This document shows positions 15,603 to 23,959 of a stretch of 64,000 bases of DNA, piece by piece. Within the stretch, counting starts at the first letter, position 1. Every line of letters begins with the position of its first letter. Position numbers and translations under genes: made by a program. Origin of the DNA: Nocardioides sp. Iso805N (GTDB lineage: Bacteria > Actinomycetota > Actinomycetes > Propionibacteriales > Nocardioidaceae); contig NZ_KB822586.1 of assembly GCF_000364605.1 (NCBI RefSeq), positions 50,228 to 114,227 of the forward strand, in the 5' to 3' direction. The notes beneath the pieces were generated by a model that saw only the letters and a program-made list of their open reading frames with translations, ran no database searches and had not been told where the DNA came from.

Positions 15603-15758
15603 TCACCAATAGTGCGCGCGTGGACCGATCTGCCGGCCAGCCGACCCGAGGATCCACAGCACGGCCCCGACGACGATCAAGATGATCCCGATGGTCCACA
15701 GGACCGGCACGCTGAGCACCGCTCCCAGGATCAGCAGGATCAAGCCGAGGATGATCAT
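15603..15758 (-). CDS. Small DUF6131-like membrane protein
   Basis: A 51-residue protein, MIILGLILLILGAVL to GPRAHYW, with two hydrophobic helices (residues 2-20 and 22-38) split by a tight PVLWTIG turn. The sequence matches the very common actinobacterial DUF6131 type, including the Gly-rich second helix and the terminal HYW. The ATG at 15758 has an excellent ribosome-binding site, AAGGAG, seven bases upstream. Function is unknown; such proteins are often stress-induced. It is monocistronic and ends into the shared hairpin. Confidence 0.85.
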   Translation of the reverse strand: MIILGLILLILGAVLSVPVLWTIGIILIVVGAVLWILGSAGRQIGPRAHYW

Positions 15759-15970
15759 GGCGACTCCTTCCACAGGCCCGCGGGTGCGGACCGACCAGGA
15801 CAGGTACCCCCGGGGGCTTGTTTCGGAAACCTACGCCGCCGGCAGCCGGCGGTTTCGACGTTCGACGCGGGCCCGCCGACCGCCGGCGACGGGCGTTGCG
15901 TGCACGCGAGTCCGTCGCTGCCGCGTACTCGGGGCCACGAGCGCGTCCATTCATGGCCTCGCTAGAGTCG

Positions 15971-16594
15971 ATGAACGTGAGGGAGTCGAACGTTGAGCGA
16001 GCCGTTCCCGAGGGTGTCTCGCCGGAGGCGGCGACCACCTGGCCCCCACGTCAGCTGATCGACTCCTTCCTCGGCAGCTTCGACTTCTCCGCCGTCGCCG
16101 AGGACGCACACGTCGATCCCGAGCAGGCCCGCGCCTTCCGCGACGTGCTCGGCCGCTTCGCGTCCGGCGTCACCGTCGTCACCGCGATGACGGGTGAAGG
16201 CCCGATGGGGATGACGTGCCAGTCGTTCTCGTCGGTCTCGCTGCAGCCGCCGCTGGTCCTGTTCGTGCCCGCGCACACGTCGCGGGCCTGGCCGGCGATC
16301 CGCGCCACCGGGCACTTCACCGTCAACCTGCTGGCCTCGAACCAGGAGGAGCTCTCGAACCAGTTCGCGGCCAAGGGCGTGGACAAGTTCGCCGGGGTGC
16401 CGTGGTCGCCGGCGCCGTCGACCGGCGCGCCTCGTCTGGACGGCTCGCTGGCGTGGATCGACTGCACGATCCACGCGGTGCACGAGGCCGGTGACCACGA
16501 CGTGGTGCTCGGCCGGGTGCAGGCGATGGTCCACGGTGAGGCGGAGATGCCGTTGCTGTTCTTCCGGTCGGCCTATCACCGGCTCGCGGAGTAG
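15971..16594 (+). CDS. Flavin reductase family protein (HpaC/HsaB-like)
   Basis: A 207-residue flavin reductase-like protein that would supply reduced FMN/FAD to a monooxygenase. After a non-conserved N-terminus of about 55 residues, the FMN-binding split barrel begins FRDVLGRFASGVTVVTA, followed by GMTCQSFSSVSLQPPLVLF, FTVNLLASNQEELSNQFA and a C-terminal FFRSAYHRL, all family-typical. The start is uncertain: ATG 15971 is used, but TAGAGT at 15963-15968 would put a leaderless start at GTG 15977, two codons later. No partner oxygenase is adjacent. A hairpin follows the stop. Confidence 0.82.
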   Translation: MNVRESNVERAVPEGVSPEAATTWPPRQLIDSFLGSFDFSAVAEDAHVDPEQARAFRDVLGRFASGVTVVTAMTGEGPMGMTCQSFSSVSLQPPLVLFVPAHTSRAWPAIRATGHFTVNLLASNQEELSNQFAAKGVDKFAGVPWSPAPSTGAPRLDGSLAWIDCTIHAVHEAGDHDVVLGRVQAMVHGEAEMPLLFFRSAYHRLAE

Positions 16595-16613
16595 CCGCCG
16601 GGGACCGAAGCGC

Positions 16614-16654
16614 CGATCGGGCGGCCGCTCACGATGTGAACGACCGCCCGATCG
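16614..16654. terminator. Hairpin between convergent genes
   Basis: Arms CGATCGGGCGG (16614-16624) and CCGCCCGATCG (16644-16654) are perfectly complementary over 11 bp with a 19-base loop. It lies between the flavin reductase and helicase 3' ends and could serve both. Confidence 0.6.
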
Positions 16655-16687
16655 ACGTCAAGAGGCCTGGTGCGGCCCGGTGTTCGC

Positions 16688-18229
16688 TCAGCGGCGACCG
16701 GAGCTGAACGACGCTGCGCTGTGCGGCCGACCGCCGCCGGCGGCACTTCCGGCGGCACTTCCGGCGGCGCTGCCGCCGCCGTTGCCGCGACCACCGCGAC
16801 GGGCACCCGAACCGGCTGGCTTCGTGCTGCCACCCTTGTTCGCGGCAGCCTGCGAGCCGCCCTGCTTGGGAGCGCCGTTCCTGGCGCTGCCAGACGTGGC
16901 CGAGCCGTTCTTGGGCGAGCCCTGCCCGCGCTGCGCGGTCGTCGTACCGTCGCCGGTCTGGCGCTTGCGTGCGCGGCTGCCGGGGCGGCTCTTGCGCGTG
17001 CCGGTGCCCTCGCCAGCGGGGCGGCGCTCGGGCTGCACGACCACCGGCTCGAACGCACCCGGGCGGGTGCGCTCGCCCGGCGCGAGCGTGACCAGGATCG
17101 GGTGGTGAGCACCCTCGATCCGCGTCGTCTGCGGCTTGATGCCGGCTGCCTTGGTGAGGTCGCGCACGTCCCGCACCTGGTCGCTGGTCATCAGGGTGAC
17201 GACGGTGCCGTCGTTGCCCGCTCGTGCGGTGCGGCCCGAACGGTGCAGGTAGGCCTTGTGCTCGGTCGGCGGGTCCGCGTGGACCACCAGCGCCACGTCG
17301 TCGACGTGGATGCCGCGGGCGGCGATGTCGGTGGCCACCAGCGCAGTCGCCTCGCCGCTGTGGAACGCGTCCATGTTGCGGGTCCGGGCGTTCTGCGAGA
17401 GGTTGCCGTGCAGCTCGACCGCAGGTACGTCGTTGCGGTTGAGCTGGCGCGCAAGCGCCTTGGCGCCGTGCTTGGTGCGGGTGAAGATCACGGTCCGTCC
17501 CGGTGCGCTCGCCAGGTCGGTCAGGATCGCGACCCGCTGGTCCCGCTCGATGTGCAGCACGTGGTGCGACATCGTCGACACCGGCGACTGCGCCGAGTCG
17601 GCCTGGTGGGTGACCGGGTTGGTGAGGAATTGCTTCACCAGCGCGTCGATCGCCTTGTCCAGGGTGGCGGAGAAGAGCAGCCGCTGGCTGTCCTTGGGCG
17701 TGGCGGCGAGGAGCCGACGTACGCCCGGGAGGAAGCCGAGGTCGGCCATGTGGTCGGCCTCGTCGAGCACGGTGATCTCGATGTCGGCCAGGGTGCAGTG
17801 CTTCTGGCCGATGAGGTCCTCGAGGCGACCGGGGCAGGCGATGACGATGTCGACGCCGCGCTGCAGCGCGTCCACCTGGGGCTTCTGGCCGACACCGCCG
17901 AAGACGGTGCGGGTGGTGAGACCGGCCGCCTTGACCAGCGGTGCTGCGGCAGCCTCGATCTGGGCGACCAGCTCGCGGGTCGGGGCCAGGATCAGGGCAC
18001 GCGGCGCGCGTGCTCGGGGCGTACGGCGCTCGGCGGCGAGCCGGGCGACCACGGGCAGCAGGAAGGCGTAGGTCTTGCCGGAGCCGGTGCGGCCGCGGCC
18101 GAGCACGTCGCGGCCGGCGAGGGAGTCAGGCAGGGTCGCTGCCTGGATGGGGGTCGGGTCGGTGATGCCCTGTCGGCTGAGGACGTCGAACAGGGACGAG
18201 GGCAGGCCAAGGCTGGCGAAGGAGGTCAC
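16688..18229 (-). CDS. DEAD-box RNA helicase (RhlE-like) with disordered basic tail
   Basis: A 513-residue ATP-dependent RNA helicase. The Q motif (FASLGLP, PTPIQ), Walker A GRTGSGKT (residues 46-53), PTRELV (83-88), DEAD (156-159), SAT (187-189) and HRSGRTARAG (motif VI, about 330) are all intact. Residues 395-513 are a low-complexity tail rich in Gly, Ser, Lys, Arg and Ala, ending with repeated GSAAGSAAGSAAG units, typical of actinobacterial RhlE-like cold-shock helicases and likely to bind RNA. The GTG at 18229 directly precedes the Q motif. The 225-bp upstream gap is long for this window and may be a structured leader. Confidence 0.92.
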   Translation of the reverse strand: MTSFASLGLPSSLFDVLSRQGITDPTPIQAATLPDSLAGRDVLGRGRTGSGKTYAFLLPVVARLAAERRTPRARAPRALILAPTRELVAQIEAAAAPLVKAAGLTTRTVFGGVGQKPQVDALQRGVDIVIACPGRLEDLIGQKHCTLADIEITVLDEADHMADLGFLPGVRRLLAATPKDSQRLLFSATLDKAIDALVKQFLTNPVTHQADSAQSPVSTMSHHVLHIERDQRVAILTDLASAPGRTVIFTRTKHGAKALARQLNRNDVPAVELHGNLSQNARTRNMDAFHSGEATALVATDIAARGIHVDDVALVVHADPPTEHKAYLHRSGRTARAGNDGTVVTLMTSDQVRDVRDLTKAAGIKPQTTRIEGAHHPILVTLAPGERTRPGAFEPVVVQPERRPAGEGTGTRKSRPGSRARKRQTGDGTTTAQRGQGSPKNGSATSGSARNGAPKQGGSQAAANKGGSTKPAGSGARRGGRGNGGGSAAGSAAGSAAGGGRPHSAASFSSGRR

Positions 18230-18428
18230 GCAGAATCTCTCTGTAAGGCTTCTCGCCGAACAGTCGGGATCCGAGGGCCTCGGGCGACTACGCACGGAGT
18301 CCAGCGTGGAACGCGGGGCTTCGACGTGCGGACAACTCGCGGCGAGAGCACGAGTCGATACCAAGAGGTTACCGCAGGATCCGCCCAGGTCCGGCATCGG
18401 CGCGCGCACGCCGACGACGCGTCGCATG

Positions 18429-18466
18429 CGTTTCTACGAAGTCGGCGACCGTTTCTACGAAGTCGG
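18429..18466. repeat. 21-bp tandem duplication at a gene end
   Basis: CGTTTCTACGAAGTCGG occurs at 18429-18445 and again at 18450-18466, a 21-bp period. The second copy contains the TAG stop of the ferredoxin reductase gene, so the last codons and stop have been duplicated just past the gene end. Probably a replication-slippage event. Confidence 0.8.
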
Positions 18467-19660
18467 GGAGAGCGTGCCGACCTTGGCACGGATCTCATCG
18501 ATCGCATCCCAGTCGTTGACGTGCATCCCGGCCACCACTCGTTCGCGCTCCTCGCCGTCCAGCTCCTCGCGGCGCAGCCACCACACCCGGAAGTTCAGGC
18601 CCGGTACGTCGCCGACGATCTCGACGCGGTCGAAGCCGTCCGGACCCGCGTTGCCGACGTACTCCATGCCGAGGTCGTACTGGTCGGTGAAGAAGTAGGG
18701 CAGCGCGTCCGCGACCTCCGCGCCGCCGAGCAGGTTGGCGGCCGCCACCTTGCCGTGCTTGATCGCGGTGTCCCAGTGCTCCACCCGGACCGCGCGCCCG
18801 AGCACCGGATGATCGGCGTTGGCCACGTCCCCCGCGGCGTAGACGTCCGGTGCCGAGGTGCACAGGTGGGCGTCGGTCCGGATGCCGTTGCCCACCACGA
18901 TGCCGGCGGCTTCGGCCAGCTCCGTGGCAGGTACGACGCCGACGCCGACCACCAGGTGATCGACCTCCACCGCATCTTTGTTGGCGAGCCCGATGCGTGC
19001 GGTGCCCGAGTCGGTGCGCTCGATCGACTCCACCTGCACGCCGGTTCGCAGGTCCACGCCGTGCGTGCGGTGCAGGTCGGCGAAGATCTGCGCCACCTCC
19101 TCGCCGAGGACGCCCAGCAGCGGCTGGGCCGCCATCTCCAGCACGATCACCTCCGCACCCGCCTCGCGGGCAGCCGCCGCGACCTCCAGCCCGATCCAAC
19201 CGCCACCGATGATGCCGATCCGGCGGCTTGCCCGGAGCTCCTCCTTCAGCGCCGTGGAGTCGTCGAGGGTGCGTAGATAGGTCGTCGACACCCCGGCCCG
19301 GTCGGCCAGTGCCAGCCGGCGTGGTTCGGCTCCTGTTGCCAGCAGCAGCGCCCGGTAGGCGATCTCCTCGCCGCCGGCCTGCAGGGTGTGGGCGTCCGGG
19401 TCCAGGGCCGTGACCAGGACGCCGGTGCGTACGTCGACGTCGTGCTCGCGGTACCAGGTGGCATCGTGCACCAGCGCCTTCTCGGCAGGGTCCTTGCCCA
19501 TCAGGAAGCCCTTGGAGAGTGGCGGCCGCTCGTAGGGCAGGTGGGACTCGGCTGCGAAGACGACGAGAGGGCCGGCGTACCCCTGATCGCGCAGGGCAGT
19601 GACAGCGGTGCCGGCGGCGAGTCCGCCTCCGACGATGGCGATGGGCAGGTCAGTGCTCAC
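18455..19660 (-). CDS. Ferredoxin reductase-like FAD-dependent NAD(P)H oxidoreductase
   Basis: A 401-residue flavoprotein of the putidaredoxin/rhodocoxin reductase type. The FAD-binding Rossmann motif is IVGGGLAAG (about 9-17), the family motif LPYERPPLSKGFL follows, and the NAD(P)-binding motif is IIGGGWIGLEVA near residue 149. VYAAGDVAN near 265 contacts the flavin, and a C-terminal reductase domain includes YFFTDQYDLGMEYVG. It would pass electrons from NAD(P)H to a ferredoxin serving a P450 or Rieske oxygenase; neither is nearby. GTG at 19660 starts MSTDLPIAIVGGG. It is divergent from an LLM-type oxidoreductase. Confidence 0.9.
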   Translation of the reverse strand: MSTDLPIAIVGGGLAAGTAVTALRDQGYAGPLVVFAAESHLPYERPPLSKGFLMGKDPAEKALVHDATWYREHDVDVRTGVLVTALDPDAHTLQAGGEEIAYRALLLATGAEPRRLALADRAGVSTTYLRTLDDSTALKEELRASRRIGIIGGGWIGLEVAAAAREAGAEVIVLEMAAQPLLGVLGEEVAQIFADLHRTHGVDLRTGVQVESIERTDSGTARIGLANKDAVEVDHLVVGVGVVPATELAEAAGIVVGNGIRTDAHLCTSAPDVYAAGDVANADHPVLGRAVRVEHWDTAIKHGKVAAANLLGGAEVADALPYFFTDQYDLGMEYVGNAGPDGFDRVEIVGDVPGLNFRVWWLRREELDGEERERVVAGMHVNDWDAIDEIRAKVGTLSPTS

Positions 19661-19750
19661 GTGCGCTCCTCAGCTGGTGGCGGTGACCTCCAGCCTGACC
19701 AGCCGCACCTGACTTTTCAACGCTGCTGAGGAGGGAGAGACCGAAACACG

Positions 19751-19798
19751 TTCTGGTCGGTGGGGTAGTGCTTACATTGCTGGAGCGCACCGATCGGT
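19751..19798 (+). promoter_or_regulatory. Putative promoter and palindrome upstream of LLM oxidoreductase
   Basis: TTCTGG (19751-19756) and TACATT (19773-19778) are spaced 16 bp and resemble -35/-10 elements. A 10-bp palindrome ACCGATCGGT at 19789-19798 falls just downstream of the expected start site, an operator-like position. Confidence 0.35.
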
Positions 19799-19854
19799 CC
19801 GCGGTCGTGCCGGCGCACCGAGCCCCGGGGCCGAGGCGTGGAGGAGGAGCAGGA

Positions 19855-20898
19855 ATGAAGCTGGGTCTGCAGCTGGGTTACTGGGGCGCGCAGCCGCCCG
19901 CCGGCGTCGGCGAGGTCGTCGCGGCCGCCGAGGAGGCGGGGTTCGACGCGATCTTCACCGCCGAGGCGTGGGGGAGTGACGCGTTCACGCCGCTGGCCTG
20001 GTGGGGGCGGGAGACCTCGCGGATCAAGCTCGGTACCTCGATCGTGCAGATGTCCGGCCGTGCTCCGACGTCGATCGCGATGCACGCGCTCACGCTCGAT
20101 CACCTGTCCGGCGGTCGGGTCATCCTCGGCATCGGCGTCAGCGGTCCACAGGTGGTCGAGGGTTGGTACGGCGCGCCCTTCGCCAAGCCGCTCGCCCGGA
20201 CCCGCGAGGTGGTCTCGATCATCCGCCAGGTGATGGCGCGCGAGGCTCCGGTGACCAACGACGGTCCGCACTACCCGCTGCCCTACAACGGCCCCGGCTC
20301 GGTCGGTCTGGGCAAGCCGCTCAAGTCGATCGTGCACCCCCTTCGCGCCGATGTGCCGATCTGGCTGGGTGCCGAGGGGCCGAAGAACGTCGCCCAGACC
20401 GCCGAGATCGCCGATGGGTGGATCCCGCTCTTCTACACGCCGAAGAGCGCCGCGATGTACCAGCCGTGGCTCGACGAGGGATTCGCCCGGCCCGGCGCGC
20501 GGCGTACGCGTGCGGACTTCGAGATCGCCGCGACGTGTCATCTCGAGGTCGTCTCGTCGGCCGAGGAGAAGCGGGCGGTGCTGGCTGCGATGAAGCCGTT
20601 CGTCTCGCTCTACATGGGTGGCATGGGCGCCAAGGAGCAGAACTTCCACAACGCCGTCTTCGTGCGGATGGGCTACGGCGAGCTCGCCGAGGAGGTGCAG
20701 CGGCTCTACCTGGCCGGCGAGAAGGACAGGGCCACCGCGCTGGTGCCCGACGAGCTGGTCGACGACATGCACATCGTCGGTACGGCGGGCGAGGTCCGCG
20801 AGCGCGTCGCCCAATGGGAGTCGACGGGTGTCACCACGTTGCTGCTGAGTCTGCGGTCGGCGGACGAGGTCCGGCGGGTCGCTGAGGTGCTGGCGTAG
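19855..20898 (+). CDS. LLM-class F420-dependent oxidoreductase
   Basis: A 347-residue luciferase-like TIM-barrel oxidoreductase. The start MKLGLQLGYWGAQPP, the segment FDAIFTAEAWGSDAFTPLAWWG, KLGTSIVQMSGRAPTSIAMHALTLDHLSGGRVILGIG and PIWLGAEGPKNV are typical of the F420-binding branch rather than the FMN branch. The ATG at 19855 follows a strong purine-rich ribosome-binding site (GAGGAGGAGCAGGA). It probably oxidises an alcohol or hydride-transfer substrate with F420. It is divergent from the ferredoxin reductase; the facing gene downstream is unrelated. Confidence 0.88.
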   Translation: MKLGLQLGYWGAQPPAGVGEVVAAAEEAGFDAIFTAEAWGSDAFTPLAWWGRETSRIKLGTSIVQMSGRAPTSIAMHALTLDHLSGGRVILGIGVSGPQVVEGWYGAPFAKPLARTREVVSIIRQVMAREAPVTNDGPHYPLPYNGPGSVGLGKPLKSIVHPLRADVPIWLGAEGPKNVAQTAEIADGWIPLFYTPKSAAMYQPWLDEGFARPGARRTRADFEIAATCHLEVVSSAEEKRAVLAAMKPFVSLYMGGMGAKEQNFHNAVFVRMGYGELAEEVQRLYLAGEKDRATALVPDELVDDMHIVGTAGEVRERVAQWESTGVTTLLLSLRSADEVRRVAEVLA

Positions 20899-20933
20899 CG
20901 CTGCCGAGTCGGACGGCCTCTGGGGCAGTGCCG

Positions 20934-21812
20934 TCAGTGCCGTGCTGCGACGGCCACCCGGCCGTTGCGCAGGGAGGTGCGCACCCGCGCCTCCGAGCCG
21001 ATCCGCTCGGCGATGCTCAGCAGGTCGTCGTCGTGCTGGACGCCGAAGCCGGCGTTGGCGAGCAGACCCGACAGCTGTTCGGCGGTGAGCAGGGTGCGCC
21101 AGGGCTCGTTGGCGGTGATGGTCGCCGTGCGGCCCAGCCGTGCGAGCGTGCCGACGACCAGCCGTCCGGCTCGAGCACGCAGCGAGGGCGTCTGGTAGTT
21201 CACGATCAGGGTGCTGCCGCGCGCCGACCGGTCGCCGATGGCACGGAGCGTCGCGACGATGTCACGCCGGGTGAGATAGGGCAGGACGCCCTCCCACAGC
21301 CACGTCGTCGGTACGTCGCCGTCGTGCCCGCTGGCCTCCAGTCCCGCGGCGAGATCATCGACGGCGAGGTCCACGGGCTGGAAGCGGAACGTTCGCGCCA
21401 GCGCCGGCCGTTCGCCGATCCGCGCCCGTTTGTCCCGCTGCGAGGCCGGATGGTCGATCTCGGTGACGTCGACGTCGACCAGCTCCGGCATCCGCCAGGC
21501 ACGGGTGTCGAGGCCGGCGCCGAGGACGACCAGCTGCAGATGGGGGTGCGACCTGATCGCATCGTCGATAGCCACGGTTCGCGGCGCGATGATCTCGGCG
21601 CACGCTCGCACGGACTCGTAGGTCGATCGCTCGGCCCAGCCCTGCGGCGGCGTACCGGCGCGGACCTGGTCGAGGACGACACGCTCCTCGACGGTGAGAA
21701 GGTCGGCGGCGACCGGGTCGGTGAAGTGCCCGACGGCGAGTCGGCCGTCGGCGGCCGCCCGCCCCAGGCAGACCAGGACGGCGGTCCGGCTGGCGACCCG
21801 TTCTTCGGACAT
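20934..21812 (-). CDS. SAM-dependent methyltransferase, leucine carboxyl methyltransferase-like
   Basis: A 292-residue methyltransferase of the leucine carboxyl methyltransferase (PPM/Omp) fold common in actinobacteria. The SAM-binding motif is LQLVVLGAGLDTRAWRM, followed by VDVDVTEIDHPASQRDKRARI, where the acidic residue binds the ribose. WLWEGVLPYLTRRDI is the third conserved motif. In actinobacteria these usually methylate small molecules or are uncharacterised. ATG 21812 was preferred to one at 21854 because the SEERVASRTAV start matches family N-termini. The methyl acceptor is unknown. Confidence 0.85.
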   Translation of the reverse strand: MSEERVASRTAVLVCLGRAAADGRLAVGHFTDPVAADLLTVEERVVLDQVRAGTPPQGWAERSTYESVRACAEIIAPRTVAIDDAIRSHPHLQLVVLGAGLDTRAWRMPELVDVDVTEIDHPASQRDKRARIGERPALARTFRFQPVDLAVDDLAAGLEASGHDGDVPTTWLWEGVLPYLTRRDIVATLRAIGDRSARGSTLIVNYQTPSLRARAGRLVVGTLARLGRTATITANEPWRTLLTAEQLSGLLANAGFGVQHDDDLLSIAERIGSEARVRTSLRNGRVAVAARH

Positions 21813-21934
21813 GGACAGATTGTGCGCTCTGCCGCGGCGTACGGTCTCCGGCACCGGTGCCGTCAGGCAGCGTTAACTCGGACGTAACACTCCACGCGGG
21901 ACCCTGAAACATCCGGCTTGGAGCCTCGACCACC

Positions 21935-23266
21935 GTGCTCCCTCTCGTCGCGACCGCTGTCGACCCCGGCGACACGGCCTGGCTGTTGGCTGCCGCCGCG
22001 CTGGTGCTGCTGATGGTGCCGGGCCTGGCGCTGTTCTACGGCGGCATGGTCCGCTCCAAGAGCGTCCTGAACATGATGATGATGACGTTCTCGGCGCTCG
22101 GCGTCATCACGCTGGTGTGGGTGATCGTCGGCTACTCGCTGGCGTTCGGCGACGATGTCGGCGGTGGACTGTTCGGCGACCCGTTCCAGTACTTCGGGCT
22201 GCAGTCGCTGGTCAGCGGCCGGGGCAACTGGCTGCACGTGCCGGTGATCCTCTTCGCCTGCTTCCAGGGGCTGTTCGCGGTCGTCACCGGCGGCCTGGTG
22301 GCCGGTGCGATCGCCGACCGCGCGCGGTTCGGCGCGTGGGTGGTCTTCATCGGACTGTGGACGGTGCTGGTCTACGCGCCGCTCGCGCACTGGGTCTTCG
22401 ACGGCTCGCGCACCGGCCACACCGGCGGCTGGCTGGTCAACCGGGTGCACCTGATCGACTTCGCCGGCGGGACCGCCGTGGAGATCTGCTCCGGCGCCTC
22501 CGGCCTCGCGCTGGCCCTGGTGCTCGGTCGCCGGGTCGGCTTCGGCAACGACGCGATGCGTCCGCACAACCTGACCCTGGTCATGCTCGGTGCCGGGCTG
22601 CTGTGGGTCGGCTGGTTCGGCTTCAACGCCGGGTCGGCGTTCCGCGCCGACCAGGGCGCGGCCGTGGTCTTCGCCGCCACCTTGGTGGCCGGAGCGGCAG
22701 GGGCCGGCGGCTGGCTCGCCGTCGAGCAGATACGCGACGGGCACGCCACCTCGCTCGGGGCCGCCTCCGGCATGGTCGCCGGTCTGGTCGCGATCACCCC
22801 GAGCTGCGGCTCTGTCACGCCCCTGGGGGCGATCGTGGTCGGCCTGGTCGCCGGCGCGGTGTGTGCGAGCGCGGTCGCGCTCAAGTACCGCTTCCGGTAC
22901 GACGACTCGCTCGACGTCGTCGGCGTCCACCTGGTCGGCGGTCTCGTCGGCACGGTGCTGATCGGCGTCCTGGCCAGCTCGGCCGCGCCGACGGGTGTCG
23001 ACGGGCTGCTCTACGGCGGTGGCATGACCCAGCTCGGCCGCCAGTCGCTGGGCGCGCTGGTGGTGCTGGTCTACGCGTTCGCCGTCTCCGGCGTGCTCGG
23101 CCTGGTGGTCGACAAGGCGATGGGCTTCCGGATCGACCCCGAGCACGAGGTCGCCGGGATCGATCTGATCGTGCACGCGGAGTCGGCGTACGACCTGCAT
23201 GTCGGCACGGGGCCGCGGCACGGGAGCATCTTCAGTCACAGCGGGCACGGAGAGCACCGGAGCTGA
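21935..23266 (+). CDS. amt: Ammonium transporter with His-to-Glu change at the first pore histidine
   Basis: A 443-residue Amt/MEP/Rh channel with 11 predicted membrane helices. Conserved landmarks are VPGLALFYGGMVRSKSVLN, the IDFAGG motif with Asp175, GWFGFNAGSA and ITPSCG. The second twin histidine is present (His332 in DVVGVHLVGG), but the position of the first (E. coli AmtB His168) is Glu183, in GGTAVEICSG. The same replacement occurs in some fungal Mep proteins. No glnK gene is adjacent, unlike many amt operons. The start is GTG 21935; no strong ribosome-binding site. The C-terminus is His-rich (FSHSGHGEH). Confidence 0.92.
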   Translation: MLPLVATAVDPGDTAWLLAAAALVLLMVPGLALFYGGMVRSKSVLNMMMMTFSALGVITLVWVIVGYSLAFGDDVGGGLFGDPFQYFGLQSLVSGRGNWLHVPVILFACFQGLFAVVTGGLVAGAIADRARFGAWVVFIGLWTVLVYAPLAHWVFDGSRTGHTGGWLVNRVHLIDFAGGTAVEICSGASGLALALVLGRRVGFGNDAMRPHNLTLVMLGAGLLWVGWFGFNAGSAFRADQGAAVVFAATLVAGAAGAGGWLAVEQIRDGHATSLGAASGMVAGLVAITPSCGSVTPLGAIVVGLVAGAVCASAVALKYRFRYDDSLDVVGVHLVGGLVGTVLIGVLASSAAPTGVDGLLYGGGMTQLGRQSLGALVVLVYAFAVSGVLGLVVDKAMGFRIDPEHEVAGIDLIVHAESAYDLHVGTGPRHGSIFSHSGHGEHRS

Positions 23267-23332
23267 CCCGACACGTGCGCGGCGTGACGTCTCGCCCCGT
23301 TCGCTGAAGGGCCCCAACGGGAACCGGTGGCC

Positions 23333-23875
23333 ATGAGCGCCCCCGACAACCCGTCCCAGAACCCGCTGGTCGACCTCACCCATGCCCTGGAGCAGGACGG
23401 CGCGTTCGACGACGCGGTCGACATCCTCTCCCGGTACGCCGAGATCCTCACCGAACGGCCCGGCCTGCAGAGCCTGCTGCGCGGTGACTGGTTCGGTCAC
23501 CATCTGCACCCGACCCTGACCGACTTCCCGCTCGGCGCGTGGATGTCGGCGAGCCTGCTCGACCTCATCGGACCCGAGGGCAGTGAGGAGGCGGCGGCAC
23601 GGCTGGTCGGTCTCGGCGTGCTGGGCGCGCTGCCGACGGCGCTGAGCGGGCTGGCCGACTGGCAGTCGCTGGCTGAGCGCCGCGATCGGCGGGTCGGGGT
23701 GGTGCACGCGGCAGGCAACGCGGCGGCGCTGGCGGCGTACTCGTGCTCGTGGATCGCTCGCCGCCGCGGTCGGCACCGTCTGGGAGCCGCCCTCGGGCTG
23801 CTCGGCGCCGGCCTCTCCGGAGGCGCCGGATACCTCGGCGGGCACCTGGCCGAGCACGGCACGTTCGAGGAGTAG
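23333..23875 (+). CDS. DUF2231-like membrane protein
   Basis: A 180-residue protein. An N-terminal soluble region of about 60 residues leads to HHLHPTLTDFPLGAWMSASLLDLIG, the hallmark of DUF2231 proteins, whose histidine is suspected to bind haem or metal. About four membrane helices follow, including a PTALSGLADW loop and GLSGGAGYLGGHLAEH, which is also family-typical. ATG 23333 is used, with an in-frame GTG two codons earlier. Function unknown; relatives occur next to Rieske or cytochrome genes, none of which are here. Confidence 0.75.
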   Translation: MSAPDNPSQNPLVDLTHALEQDGAFDDAVDILSRYAEILTERPGLQSLLRGDWFGHHLHPTLTDFPLGAWMSASLLDLIGPEGSEEAAARLVGLGVLGALPTALSGLADWQSLAERRDRRVGVVHAAGNAAALAAYSCSWIARRRGRHRLGAALGLLGAGLSGGAGYLGGHLAEHGTFEE

Positions 23876-23959
23876 CAGCGTCGCTGCCGAGATTGTCGGT
23901 GCCCTCTGGAATGCTGTGCCTCCGCCACCGTGAGACGGAGAAGCAGCGAGGGGAGGCCC

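Noticed and set aside
23893..23915. Possible promoter TTGTCG ... before jetA
   Set aside because: No -10-like hexamer at an acceptable distance. A GGAAT at 23907 has GTG at 17 bases rather than GTT, so the SigR reading also fails.
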